A DNA stretch of 64,000 nt from Symbiodinium microadriaticum (lineage: Eukaryota > Sar > Dinophyceae > Suessiales > Symbiodiniaceae), in the NCBI GenBank assembly GCA_001939145.1, contig LSRX01000794.1, positions 62,001 through 126,000 on the forward strand. The letters run 5' to 3'. Under the pieces are notes generated by a model. The model was not told the DNA's origin, ran no database searches, and was given only the letters and a program-made list of their open reading frames with translations. Each line of letters begins with the position of its first letter. Position 1 is the stretch's first letter. Made by a program: the position numbers and the translations under genes. This document shows positions 51,381 through 62,707 of the stretch, one piece after another.

Positions 51381-51975
51381 GGTGGGCCATGGGATCACAG
51401 CACGTAGACCCAAGGTGTTTTGGGGTTTCATAGGTTTTGTCAGATGATTTTGTTTTTTGTTTTGTAGGGTTTTGCAGGTGGTTTATGGGGTGCTTGGCAG
51501 GACCGTTTATAATGTAAACCCTGATCAGCAACCTGCCTTGTTGAAGGGCCTGACACATATTCGACATATTCAGAAAGGACTGTAATCCTCATTTCTGCGG
51601 GAGAGGTGTATTGCCCTGGGGCCTACATTAGAGTTGGGAGGTAAGGTTTCGGAGCCAAGGTGTTGGGTTTAGGGTTTAAAGTTTAGGGTTTTCGGGTGTA
51701 ATTTGTTCTTGATAGGAGCTGGGAGCCAAGGTTCAGGGTTTGGTTTGGACGTCCTGTCTTTAACAGCTGGGCATTAGACGTGATACTTGCTTGTGCTATA
51801 TATATATATATGGACCCTCAAAAAGAGTCCTAGTCGTGTTGTGTGCTTGCCAATCCTCATGATCTAGTGATTGTGTTAGTTCCGATTGCGGCTACCACTG
51901 GAAGCAGCCAGCATTCTAATTAATTTGCGGCCATGGGGTCGCAAACGTGATAAGCTGATACTCCCTAAGGTTCAA

Positions 51976-52071
51976 TTACCCTAAGACTCCAAGTATACAA
52001 ATAGTACCCACTTTTGGGGTCTAAAGGCTATAAATAGTACCTACTTTGGGCTATTTGGAGTCTTAGGGTTA
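51976..52071. mobile_element. Foldback element, family E
   Basis: ACCCTAAGACTCCAA (51978-51992) and TTGGAGTCTTAGGGT (52055-52069) are perfect arms. Two copies of AAATAGTACC(C/T)ACTTT lie inside. The arms resemble those of the element at 2142. Confidence 0.75.
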
Positions 52072-52149
52072 AACCACGAGTCCCCCTTGCAATCCTGAAT
52101 CAAGCCCAGCCCCGAACTCTACCCCACACCCAAATCCAAATCCCGTCGC

Positions 52150-52210
52150 CCCCCTCCCACCACAAACGCACACACAAACACACACACACACACTCTCACA
52201 CACACACACA

Positions 52211-52248
<38 letters not shown>

Positions 52249-52259
52249 CTCTCTCTCTC

Positions 52260-52313
<54 letters not shown>

Positions 52314-52560
52314 CTACACATATCTTCATACATAACGGATGGTTAACCCCTTAGGGTAAGTAAGCCTCTCTCTCTGTCTCTCTCCTTCTCTCTCCTTCTT
52401 TCTCTTTCTCTACATATATCTTTATGCATAATAGATAGTTAACGACTTAGGGTAAGTAAGCCTCGCTCTCTCTCTCTCTCTCTCCCTCTCTCTCTTTCTC
52501 TTTCTCTACATATACCTCTATACATATATAGTAGAGAGTTAACCCCCTTTAGGGCAAGCC
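52150..52560. repeat. CA and CT microsatellites inside a ~120-bp tandem repeat
   Basis: (CA)n and (CT)n lead into three units. Each has (CT)n, then CTACA(C/T)ATAT(C/A)T and CATA...GTTAAC...CTTAGGG(T/C)AAG. The units end at about 52355, 52462 and 52558. Confidence 0.8.
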
Positions 52561-52583
52561 CGAAGAGCCCTGGGACCGGTCAG

Positions 52584-52640
52584 GCGCCGGAGTTCTTGTC
52601 TACCTTCCCCGGGCTACCGGTGTTGAGGCCACCGTCTTTG
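52584..52640 (+). CDS. Candidate exon, Pro/Leu-rich
   Basis: After ACCGGTCAG the frame reads APEFLSTFPGLPVLRPPSLP. GGGGGTTTAGGGGTTT follows at 52667, up to the assembly gap. Confidence 0.45.
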
Positions 52641-52682
52641 CCGGGTCTTTTGTCGGGGTTCCGTTTGGGGGTTTAGGGGTTT

Positions 52683-52796
52683 NNNNNNNNNNNNNNNNNN
52701 NNNNNNNNNNNNNNNNNNNNNNNNNNNNNNNNNNNNCACACGCGCACACACACACACACACACATACACACACACATACACACACACACACACACA
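52683..52796. repeat. Assembly gap then CA microsatellite
   Basis: 54 N (52683-52736) are followed by (CA)n with CG and TA interruptions to 52796. Confidence 0.95.
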
Positions 52797-52878
52797 ACCA
52801 ACCCTATTATAAACCCTAAACCCTAAACCCCAAACACAACCCCATTGTAAACCCTGGACCGAAAACACAAAACCCCAG

Positions 52879-52971
52879 GTGGGCGACTTCCTGATGATCT
52901 CGGCCTGGCCTTTCCAGCCCACGCGGAGTATCTTTACGCTGGTGGCCTGGGCCCCCGAGAAGTTCTTTGTC
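52879..52971 (+). CDS. Candidate exon, well supported
   Basis: C-rich sequence (CCCTAAACCCTAAACCCC at about 52812, then AAACACAAAACCCCAG) ends at the acceptor. The frame reads VGDFLMISAWPFQPTRSIFT and LVAWAPEKFFVC. GGGGTTTAG follows at once. It is aromatic-rich and possibly membrane-associated. Not identified. Confidence 0.65.
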
Positions 52972-53199
52972 TGTTGGGGTTTAGATTTTTTTGGCGGCTT
53001 GGGGTTTCAAGCCTGTTGATGTTGAAGGTTTACTTTTTGGGGGTATGTTGAATTTAGGGCCTGCAGGGTCATGGGTTGAGTCTGTGTTTCCCGGGCATTT
53101 TGTAGGTGTTGGATATATGAAGACCTGCACAAGCCTTCGAGCTTTCTGGAGTCAGGATGCACCTGATTGGAGGGTGAAGCTCGTGCCAGCCAGAAGATG

Positions 53200-54600
53200 T
53201 CAGTGACGTGACTTTTCGGGTTCGTTGTCGGAAGAAGCGCCGGGTGCACGAAGTGGCTTTTGGTGACTGCTTGAGCTTTTTGGTTGCGCTGGGATCAAGC
53301 TGCATTTGCCAAGCTCGGATGCCTTAAACCTAGAACAGAGCGTCAGCCTGACGGCCGGTGCAAGGAGAGCCCGATTGGGCAGAGCATCTCCAGCAATGCG
53401 GTCGTCAAGAAAGCTGTCGCCAACGAGGCTTTGGGAAGTGATGCAACTTGCCCGTCGAGTCGGAGTGTCGTTTGCTCTGTGAACATATTGACGCCAGCTA
53501 CTGTCGAGCCCTGCTGTATCCAACGATTTCCGACACGAGTGGTTGGTATGAAGTCGTCGATAACCAGCAGAACGGGTGCTGATGATAGTCCTTCAACAGT
53601 AACCTCCACGTCCTCAGATAAACAGAGTCATCAACGGTTGTGGCTCGCACAAAGGAGGGCAGTAGCAGAAACTCTGTCGGTGGTACGAGGCTGCCCCTTT
53701 GGAGCTGCGTGGGGTCTTAGGATTTACGGCCTCACGACCCCGATCTGCAAAGCCGAAAGAGCTTAACATGATATAGAGGTCGGAGTAGCTACTTGTAGTA
53801 TCTCCTCATAGCTCCCTTGTTATTTAGGCCCCTCTACTAATCGCCACATGGAAAACGCCGAGAAGTTCCTGTGCAGATCACCACTGTCTTCGGCGGCCAA
53901 GTCCACGCCAGGCTGCTGGAACCGAGTTGCCCTTAGCATCAGGGGGCACGTCAAGCGACATTTCAGGCCATGAGGCAAGCTGTTTCTGAGTCGCAGCAGC
54001 CCTGAACTGAAGTAACACATGCCTTGAGTTGAGGCCCCAGATCCAACATTCTAAAGCCTAAATTCTCCCCCCCCGCCTAAGGCTCATTCCATACCGTCGC
54101 TACGAAGTGGTCACCTCTGTGATCGCTCCCACAGCACAAGCGACGAAGGCCACTACACGGGGGAGTGCGGCTGCAGGGTGATAGGGTGATGAGCTTCCTG
54201 GTATGTGTTGTTGGCTTCGTCGTGAGACGGCTTTCGAGTTCAGGATGATTCGGTTGTAGGTGCAGGGTTCACGGGGGTTGTGGCTTGTCGGGCTTACTGT
54301 CCAAGGCGCAATCTCCCTGGACCAAACAATCAAGCCCTGACCCGCATGACAACCCTTATAGCTTGGTAGGAACCCCTGATAGGCACACGATCCTAGACTA
54401 GGTCCTAGACCCATATCCCACATCCCTTTACTGCCGCTGGCTCGATCCTGGTCTTGGCCACTATTTTCGCCATTCGAGACAGCTTTGGAAATGCTTTGGT
54501 GCGTCAGACTAATGGAAAACGGCGCTTGTGCCTGATGCAAAGTTGTCTTTGGAGAAGTAGCAATGCCGGGAAACACATCACTTCTCATGCTTCAGATCAG
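53200..54600. other. Region without telomere-like tracts, no supported exon
   Basis: Plus-strand open frame 53284-53766 and minus frames at 53343-53609 and 54100-54588 show no recognisable motif. Composition is like the surrounding introns. Confidence 0.35.
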
Positions 54601-54654
54601 CATCTATGAGCACGTTTCGCTTGAACCCTGAACCCCACACCGCCAAACCCGAAA

Positions 54655-54725
54655 ACCGGCACTTGCCCCCGAACCCTAAACCCTAAACCCTAGACCCTAA
54701 ACCCTAAACCCTAAAACCCTAAACT
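54655..54725. repeat. CCCTAAA tract
   Basis: Eight or so CCCTAAA units. Confidence 0.9.
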
Positions 54726-54760
54726 GAAGCGGAATCCTTCAGCCTCCCAAGCCCTTAACT

Positions 54761-54838
54761 CTGGAAGAGGGCAGCCCACCAGACCCAAAGAAGCATCAAA
54801 GCCAGGACCATGGTGCTGTAATTCAGTGGCAGGGAGCC
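54761..54838 (+). CDS. Candidate exon, polar
   Basis: The frame reads LEEGSPPDPKKHQSQDHGAV then IQW. It follows a C-rich tract and is followed by TATAGGGTGCAGGGCG. Confidence 0.4.
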
Positions 54839-55354
54839 TATAGGGTGCAGGGCGTCGCCTCGTCTGGGGCTCCATGTCGCGAGGTCTTCGGGGCGTTTCT
54901 TCCTGGTTTGGACATCTTTGGATATTTTTGGGCTTCTGTGGGGTCTATATGCTCTTCGATGAAGGGTGTGTTGGGCTCTGTGGCTTTGCTGGGCACAGGT
55001 TCTCTAAGTTCACTTTGGGCATAGGACGGATGTAAGACTTGGAGATCAATTGCGATGTGTGGAGTTGGTGGTGTGTCGAGATCTCTGGTCTCATCGCAGG
55101 ACATGAATCCTAAACCAGAACATACCCCGAACGATCAAGTCCCAAACCTAAACCCGACATCCGAAACTCATACTCTCCGAGCTTTTAACGCTAAGTCCTA
55201 AACCTAAGCCCAAAACCAAGCCTCCGTCATGGTATCCCATCATAGTCCATATGTGAATACATTGCAGTTAAATAGCTGTACCCCCAAACCCTATTCCAAA
55301 CATCAATGCCCCTGCAACAACCCTAAACCCTAAACCCTTAAACCCTAAACCCAG

Positions 55355-55440
55355 GTTCATCGAGACCCGCGATCTGGGTCAGCTGCCGACGAACACCAAC
55401 GATGGCAACTCACGCGAGCGGAGCCCTCGGAGGGAGCACC
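55355..55440 (+). CDS. Candidate exon, well supported
   Basis: CCCTAAACCCAG is directly the acceptor at 55354. The frame then reads FIETRDLGQLPTNTNDGNSR and ERSPRREHL. It is one of the clearest cases of a telomere-like tract forming the end of an intron. Confidence 0.65.
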
Positions 55441-55494
55441 TAAACAAGCCTCGTGCTTTTTTTTTTGGAATTGGGCTGCTGCAGGGGTTCCTTT

Positions 55495-55690
55495 AAGGGA
55501 TATGATTGGAGTTCTTCAGGTTCAGGGTAGGGTTTCAGGTTTTAGACTTTTTTCTAGACAGTCCAAGCTTTGAGAAGTATTTTGGCTTTGGATAGGGCTT
55601 CCTTAGGGATTAGGGCCATTAGAGGTTTTGGGCATGCAGGGTTTGGGGTTTAGGGATTGGGGGTTTAGGGCTTAGTTTAGGGCCTCGAGG
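55495..55690 (+). repeat. Degenerate G-rich telomere-like tract
   Basis: GGTTTCAGG, GGTTTGGGGTTTAGGG and similar. Open frames at 55700-56220 have no recognised motif. Confidence 0.7.
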
Positions 55691-56471
55691 CTGCTATATA
55701 GTCTTGCACCGGGCCGAGCTCTAGGGTGAGGGATTGCAGGTGCAGACAACCCATGAGAAGAACAGCAAAGCCTCGTCTGGAAATCGATTAGATTGAGGGG
55801 TATGCAGCATGCCGGGCAGTTTCTCATGCACTCTGAGCCCGCCATCCGCGCAAAAATCTCCCAAATCCTCAACCTTTTTAATCATGGGCCTGGGAAACAC
55901 AACCCTGGTTTGTGCATTCCAGGGCCAGCAGCATGGATTCACAAGTTCATGCAAGAGCAGCGAGAAACAAAGGCATAAAAGCCCAAATCTCTGCCGACGG
56001 AAAGGAGGGGCCAACAAAAAATGCCCTAAGCCAATCCAACTCCCAAAAGGTTTCCCATTGTGGAGGAGTACCGCTTCATGGTTTCGGCTGGGTGCTCATA
56101 TCCGGCATGGCACTTCTCTACTCCTCCCATTTGGAGTTGATTTCTTCAGGCTGGGTGCCGCTATCTGTTGGTCTTGATAATCAGGCTCGAACCCTCGATG
56201 CCTACACAGAAGCATACATTTAGTGCGTGAACCGAAACTTAAGTGCCCATACAACAACTAGCATTGAACTCAATCGGTTGTGGAGAATAGAGACTCGACT
56301 GGTTGATACCCGAGCGTGATGCACTCTGGCTGGCTTTCCGGAAGAGTGTGATTTGTTAGGTGATCCTGCTTTATTGTTAAGGATGCGCTTGTGTTTTGAC
56401 ACTTTGTTGCAGTAGTAGCCTTCGTGGTCGTCATTCCAAGGTTCTTATTCTGGCTTTACGTCTTGTTGTTT

Positions 56472-56717
<246 letters not shown>

Positions 56718-56867
56718 CAGATGTTGTCGTGCTATAGTCGCAGCGGGCTGGGTCCGCGGACGTCGTTTTGCTTCTATTGCTGTCGCTCTATACCCGAACC
56801 CCAATTCTTCAGGCTGCGGCCAAAGCTAAAGCCAGCATTCTCGACCTTGAATCCTCCTGAACCCCAA

Positions 56868-56960
56868 TTCCCAAATCCTAAACCCTAAACCCCAAACCCT
56901 AAACCCCAAACCCTAAATTCTAAACCATTTCTACTCCCCCTATAAACCTTAAACCCCAAA
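56868..56960. repeat. CCCTAAACCCCAAA tract
   Basis: C-rich telomere-like units ahead of the next exon. Confidence 0.85.
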
Positions 56961-56995
56961 GCTAAAGAGCAAGGCTGTTCGCTCGCCACCTTTAG

Positions 56996-57063
56996 CCTCG
57001 ATCATCGTCAGCCTGGATGTGACCCCAGCCCTCGATGCGTCGGGCACTCTGTTTGGCCTCGCC
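56996..57063 (+). CDS. Candidate exon, beta-strand-like
   Basis: After CCACCTTTAG the frame reads SIIVSLDVTPALDASGTLFG then LA and TGA. The hydrophobic alternation suggests a strand. The donor must lie before the TGA at 57064. Confidence 0.55.
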
Positions 57064-57264
57064 TGAAAGGCCCTGGGTCGAAGCTTTAAGAGTTGAGGGT
57101 TAAGCTAAGGCCTGTATAGAGCTTGCCCCAAAACCCTAAAACCCTAAACCCTAAACTTTGGGCCTTGAAGTGTAGAGTGTAGAGTTTTGGGCTTGGGGCT
57201 TGGAGTTTGACGTTTGGGGCTTAGGGTGGAGGTCTGAGGCTGAGCAGATCAACTCTTTGACGAC

Positions 57265-57360
57265 GTTAGGGTTTGGGGTTTAGGGTTTAGGGTTAGGGCT
57301 TAGGGTTTAGGGTTTAGGGTTTAGGGTTAGGGCTTGGGTTTAGGGTTTAGGGTTAGGGCT
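57265..57360 (+). repeat. G-rich telomere-like tract
   Basis: TTTAGGG units alternating with TTAGGGCTTAGGG. Confidence 0.9.
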
Positions 57361-57559
57361 TCTGCATTTCGCTCGTTGCGGAAAACCTTGCCGCGAAGCC
57401 GAAACTCGTCTTAAGAAGTCGCGGCTGGCATGAGTCAGATACGATCTCGAAACTGACTCTCAAGCACAATTGCTTCTTCTTTGGGAACAAGCAGCCAGAA
57501 ATTGAAAGAAGCACGCAAACACTAGTCAGAGCCACACACACACACACACACCACAAGAA

Positions 57560-58350
57560 CAACATGGAACCCCTCAACCTGCGACATTTCGCGACATTTC
57601 TAGGTTTCTTTCCATTGTATGAAGGCCAAGTTCATCTTGGTATGTCCGTTCTTCTCTGTTTTATCTTATTATTTGGTTCCGGTTCACTTATCATTTGGGT
57701 AATCATCACATTTAACTTCATTTCATTTCTTCTAGGAATCACACCCAACTTTTCATGGTTACTGCCGTTCCTCTTCGTTCCACTTCATTCAAGTGTGGTT
57801 CGAGTGTCTTATTTGCTGGGTGCGTCGTTATTAGTTTAAAATTTCGAAGGAACAAAGTGAGCTGCGTGAACTTAGCATTCAAAAAGAGCCACACGGCCCG
57901 TTTTAGGGAGAAAGAGGGCGAACACGCGGTCTCTTTGTTCCCTTGTTTCTCACCTTTAAATTTACATTTAAACACAAAGGACACACGAAATACAATGTGA
58001 AGAGAGTAGTTTTCTTTTCCCTCTGTTTCATTTAGATGCAATGGAATGCAACCCGCACGAATGAATTGAACCAAAGCGAAGAACATCGATCGAAATCTGT
58101 GTGTGCCCCCTTGTTGACCCTTAAGTGTTGATTTAATGGTAAGGTAGAAAAGCGCACGCACGCATTAATTAAACACCGAGAAACACAGGACCCGTGTGTT
58201 TTCATATTAACTTCGGCTCTTGTTTCGTGCATCTTTACAAAAAAAAAACAGCCGAACTAAATTATTAAACACAAGGACACACAACACTAGGAAGCCAATC
58301 GCTTGTCTAACCTTCCGGAATTTCTCTGTTTCCGAAGGGTCAAACTAATT
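57560..58350. other. AT-richer island free of telomere-like repeats
   Basis: About 800 bp with A/T-rich words (CCTTTAAATTTACATTTAAA, TCATTTC), unlike the flanks. Open frames (57564-57839 plus, 57739-58161 minus) have no recognisable domain. No clear terminal repeats were found. It may be an insertion or an organellar-type fragment. Confidence 0.45.
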
Positions 58351-58749
58351 CTAAACAAAGGCAACGTGAAAAGCCTATATCAATATCCCTCAACCCCAAA
58401 CGCGTCAATCCTGAACCCTAAGCCCTACACCGTGAATCCTGAACCCCCAACTAAACCCTTGCAGAATCTTGAAACAAAGTGAAGAAAGCTTCCTAGTTCC
58501 CGTATATAGAACTCTTCTTGATGCCTGGTAGAAACCCCCAATGACTCCCTCTAGAACCCCTATTCGAATCCTTGACAAATTCTGCATGAACTCAGACCCT
58601 TCTAGAACCCTTAAGCACACCCCCACAGAAGGCTCATCGATCCCTCGTATCGGATAATGTAGTCTTATGGTATAATGTACTATAACAACATGGTAAGAAG
58701 AAGATATTCTGTCACAATGTAACATGAAAGAATTTCTTTAGGTTTTATG

Positions 58750-58872
58750 TCGAGGCCCTCGGAAGCCCTACCGAGGCCTACGTTGCTGCGCGTCATCGCT
58801 CCTTTGGGCTTCAACTTCACGGAGAACTGCATTGGGCCGTGGTCCTGCCAAGTTTATGGGTACCTTCAGAGG
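58750..58872 (+). CDS. Candidate exon, Cys-containing
   Basis: The frame reads RPSEALPRPTLLRVIAPLGF, then NFTENCIGPWSCQVYGYLQR. NFT is a potential glycosylation site and the two Cys suggest a secreted domain. A G-rich tract follows (GGGCGGGTTTTAGGG). Confidence 0.55.
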
Positions 58873-59345
58873 GTTTTTTTTTGGGGGCGGGTTTTAGGGT
58901 GTAGGGGTTTGGGGTTCAGTAGAGTTTTTTGGGGCTGCTTAAGTAAGGCAGTAGGGTTTGGGGTTTGTCGTTTCGTGAGTTTTTGGGTTCGGGCTGTAGG
59001 GTTCTACTGCACGGACTCTATCAGGATTCTGTGAGGGTTCTTCTGGGTGTTGCATTTAGGATTGTATTCTTAGGGGTTTGGGGTTCAGAGCTCATGGTTT
59101 CGGGTTCATGGGTTCAGGCTTTGCCGTGCTATATAGGACCATAGGAGTCAGCAAGAATATTCCCCTTATAGACCCCATACTAATTGTACTATCATGAGCC
59201 CCCAAAAATCTAGTATTATGGAGGCGTGGCAGGTTTGTGTTTGCGTTGTTGGGGTTCGGGCATCTATGGACTACAAATATAGAAGCCTGATCTGTAAGTT
59301 TGAAGTTTGTTTGGGCCAGGGCCCCTAAACCCTAAACCCGGCCAG

Positions 59346-59385
59346 GGGCGACTCCGTGTACATTGAGTCCTGCGTACCTGGACAG
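59346..59385 (+). CDS. Short exon with very good borders
   Basis: It lies between CCCTAAACCCGGCCAG and GTGTGAG. The frame reads GDSVYIESCVPGQ. This is a textbook example of the flanking arrangement in this window. Confidence 0.6.
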
Positions 59386-59827
59386 GTGTGAGTGGGGCAG
59401 CGCTTCGGGAGTTCAGGGGTTTAGGTTTAGGGCTGTATGGTTTCTAGGCTTTGGGGCTTCGGGCTGCACAGTCTTGCAGCTTTTGGATATAGGGCATTCT
59501 GTAGGATTTTCGACCATTCGGGCTCTAGTTTTGCCAGGCTAGGGCAGTGAGAGTGTATCGGATGTGCTTGAGACTATCGGGCTTGTTAATCTACAGAGAT
59601 CGGAGCATCTACTCATGGTATACCCTTTCTCATGGTTGTAGTATAGTGTGCCACGAAGCCCAATTCTGATCCTGAAGGCCCCCATAATGCTGGGTTCAGG
59701 ATGAGATGCTTCGTTGTTGGGAGCTGTGTGCGGAAGCTGACCTAACCCCGCAGTAGTTCTGCAAGGGCCTTATCTGAAGCCTTTCTATCTCAAGCAGATG
59801 GAGGGAAAGAGGCACACATACATGTGT

Positions 59828-59856
59828 GTATATATATATATACACACAGAGCACTC

Positions 59857-59889
<33 letters not shown>

Positions 59890-59932
59890 ATAGAGATATA
59901 TATATATATATATGTATATTTATTTGTTTGTT
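59828..59932. repeat. AT-rich microsatellite
   Basis: (AT)n, ATGTAT and GAGATATAT runs. Confidence 0.95.
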
Positions 59933-60188
59933 TAATATTCATATAGATATGGTACATACCTACATTTATAACCCCATGGCTGCAGGTCACACCCAGCGGT
60001 CGGAGCACAGCAGAGTTGTTCTGGCCTTGGCTGTCCATCGAACTCCTGGGTTTCATTGGGCCGAATTTGTCGTTCGTGGTTTTAGGGTTTAGGGTTTAGG
60101 TTTACTCTTTCACTTGCGCGTTGTCCCTAAACCCTAAACCCTAAGCCCAGCGGTTCGGGTTTTTCTCTTCCACTTGTGTGCTGTCCCT

Positions 60189-60280
60189 ACCCATAGGCCC
60201 CTAAGTAGTTCCTTTTTATGGCTTATATTTAGAATCCTATAAGGCAATCCCAAAAAGGAGCTACTTAGGGGCCTATGGGT
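60189..60280. mobile_element. Foldback element, family A
   Basis: The 29-bp arms (60189-60217 and 60252-60280) differ at one position. The loop carries ATATTTAGAATCCTATAAGG, close to the loop of the copy at 13285. Confidence 0.85.
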
Positions 60281-60640
60281 ACGCCCTATAATCCCTAAGC
60301 CCAGAACCTAGTGGCCTAAACCCGAAACCCCCGTGGTCGGAATCCCAGTCTTGACTGCCATGCGCAGCCAAGTCAAGAGAGTCATTTTGTCGAAAAACTA
60401 AAAAAAATATTGGGAAAAAAATATTTTGCCCCAAAATATGTTTGGTGTTGAAACTTTTAGAGATGCGCGCTAGTCTAGAACCACCTAAATATTTGGCTCC
60501 TAAGATTAGGTCATTAGGAGGAGGTTTGGCTCCTAACATCAGGTCATTAGGATTCGGACCCCCCCCCCCGCCAAAACTGGATCCCTTAGTCTAGCAAGTA
60601 AGGACTCTAGCAACCCGAAGCTGAAGACCTAGACTCCTAG

Positions 60641-60720
60641 ACACAGAGCCATTCGGAGACTCCACCGTCCTCAAATTGTCAAAAGCAGTACAGCTCCGAA
60701 ACGAAGAAGCTCCAACTTGA
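60641..60720 (+). CDS. Candidate exon, unrecognised
   Basis: After TAGACTCCTAG the frame reads TEPFGDSTVLKLSKAVQLRN and EEAPT, then TGA at 60718. It could be a terminal exon, or the donor lies before the stop. A G-rich tract follows at 60752. Confidence 0.45.
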
Positions 60721-60751
60721 TCTGCCCTGAGATCTCCTGCACCAGCCCTAT

Positions 60752-60985
60752 TGGGGTTTAGGCTTTACAGTTTTTAGGGTTTATAGGGTTTAGAGTTGAG
60801 GGGTTTAGGGCCTAGGGTTGTAGGGTTTAGAGTTTAGGGTTTAGGGTTTTAGGGTTTAGAGTTTAGGGGTTTAGGGTTTAAGGGTTTAGAGTTGAGGGGT
60901 TTAGGGCCTAGGGTTGTAGGGTTTAGAGTTTAGGGTTTAGGGTTTTAGGGTTTAGAGTTTAGGGGTTTAGGGTTTAGGGTTTATA
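60752..60985 (+). repeat. G-rich telomere-like tract with a 96-bp duplication
   Basis: The 96-bp unit starting GTTTAGAGTTGAGGGGTTTA at 60788 is repeated from 60884 with hardly any change, indicating a recent tandem duplication. Confidence 0.85.
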
Positions 60986-61066
60986 TGCTAAGCCGCTACA
61001 TCAAGTCCGTATAGACCCAGGCCAATCTCAGTCGCTTAGAGTATTGAGATTGCATTAACCGCTCAG

Positions 61067-61132
61067 GCCCGCCGTGTACACGCAACCAATCCTTCAGTGA
61101 AGACCAAGTACATCCGTAGATACCTGGAAGGC
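61067..61132 (+). CDS. Candidate exon, basic
   Basis: After TTAACCGCTCAG the frame reads ARRVHATNPSVKTKYIRRYL then EGK. A branch-point-like TGCATTAAC lies about 12 bp upstream. It is protein-like and unrecognised. Confidence 0.6.
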
Positions 61133-61204
61133 AAACCTAAACGACCTAAACCCACTCTCGCGGAACGACATACCTCGTAATGAAGGACACCAAAACGTTA
61201 TATT

Positions 61205-61304
61205 GGAACCTGATTAATTAAGAAACCTCGGGTCTTTATTAGGGCTCTTCTTTCGGATCCTAATATCTTGGGGTTGCAGGACCCGGGTTTCTTAATCAGA
61301 TTCC
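61205..61304. mobile_element. Foldback element, family F
   Basis: GGAACCTGATTAATTAAGAA (61205 onward) and its complement near 61280-61304 pair, with a 5-bp indel. TTATATT occurs on both sides (61198-61204 and 61309-61315). Confidence 0.7.
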
Positions 61305-61351
61305 TACATTATATTAGCTTCCTAGACCCTGAACCCCTACCCAAAACGCAG

Positions 61352-61440
61352 ATGTTTGCCGGTATTCCGTGGCATCCCGCGTCTCCTCAGGACGGTCCGA
61401 GGAGCACCTGCCGTCCGACTCCAAGATGCGTCCGGCAACA
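61352..61440 (+). CDS. Candidate exon, two possible frames
   Basis: After CCAAAACGCAG one frame reads MFAGIPWHPASPQDGPRSTC, the other DVCRYSVASRVSSGRSEEHL. CCTGAACCCCTACCC precedes it and GGGTTTCGAGTTTCGGGTTT follows. Confidence 0.5.
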
Positions 61441-61850
61441 GGGGTTTCGAGTTTCGGGTTTAGGGTCAGGGGTTGAGGGTTTAGGGAGTCAAGTGATAAA
61501 GAGCAACATGAGAAGCTTACCGTAAACCCTAAGCCCTTAACCCAGCCTCAAAAACTGACGGCCCTGAATCAGCCAGCCTCGTCCTGCAGACACAAACTAG
61601 GTGTATTTCTCAAGGATAACCACACTCGGGTCTACAGAATACTATATTTTGTTGTAGACTCTAATATTATACTATATAAGAATAGACTATAATATATACT
61701 GTATTAGGATGGACTATAATCGACCCTAAGCCAGACTAAACAAATATACTATAGTATACTACATCCAAACTCACCATCACGTGCTGGCGTCTCGCTGCCT
61801 TGAATGCCAAGCAGCCCTGTCAGTTGGAGACCAGGGTTCCCGTGTAAACC

Positions 61851-62706
61851 CTAAGATCCCTGGACCCTAAAACCCTAAGACCCCTAAACCCTAAGACCCC
61901 TAAACCCTAAAACCCTAAGACCCCTAAACCCTAAACCCTAAGACCCCTAAACCCTAAGACCCCTAAACCCTAAAACCCTAAGACCCCTAAACCCTAAACC
62001 CTAAGACCCCTAAACCCTAAGACCCCTAAACCCTAAAACCCTAAGACCCCTAAACCCTAAACCCTAAGACCCCTAAACCCTAAGACCCCTAGACCCTAAA
62101 CCCTAAGACCCCTAAGCCCCCTAAACCCTAAGACCCCTAAACCCTAAAACCCTAAGACCCCTAAACCCTAAACCCTAAGACCCCTAAACCCTAAGACCCC
62201 TAAACCCTAAAACCCTAAGACCCCTAAACCCTAAACCCTAAGACCCCTAAACCCTAAGACCCCTAGACCCTAAACCCTAAGACCCCTAAGCCCCAAGACC
62301 CCTAAACCCTAAACCCTAAGACCCCTAAACCCTAAGACCCCTAAACCCTAAAACCCTAAGACCCCTAAACCCTAAACCCTAAGACCCCTAAACCCTAAGA
62401 CCCCTAGACCCTAAACCCTAAGACCCCTAAGCCCCAAGACCCCTAAACCCTAAACCCTAAGACCCCTAAACCCTAAGACCCCTAAACCCTAAAACCCTAA
62501 GACCCCTAAACCCTAAACCCTAAGACCCCTAAACCCTAAGACCCCTAAACCCTAAAACCCTAAGACCCCTAAACCCTAAACCCTAAGACCCCTAAACCCT
62601 AAGACCCCTAAGACCCCTAAGACCCTAAAACCCTAAGACCCCTAAACCCTAAACCCTAAGACCCCTAAGACCCTAAGACCCCTAAGACCCCTAAACCCTA
62701 AACCCT
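61851..62706. repeat. CCCTAAA-derived satellite with higher-order structure
   Basis: About 850 bp of CCCTAAACC, CCCTAAAACC and CCCTAAGACC units. The order CCCTAAACC-CCTAAGACC-CCTAAAACC recurs in blocks of roughly 45-120 bp, so amplification was block-wise. It is the longest telomere-like array in the window. Confidence 0.95.
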
Positions 62707-62707
62707 G

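Noticed and set aside
57564-57839. 91-codon frame resembling a membrane protein
   Set aside because: Its hydrophobicity follows from T-rich composition (Phe, Leu, Ile codons). No homologous motif, and a competing minus-strand frame overlaps it.
61851-62706. True chromosome end (telomere)
   Set aside because: The array is a mosaic of variants rather than pure CCCTAAA and has exon-like, non-repetitive DNA on both sides, so it is internal.
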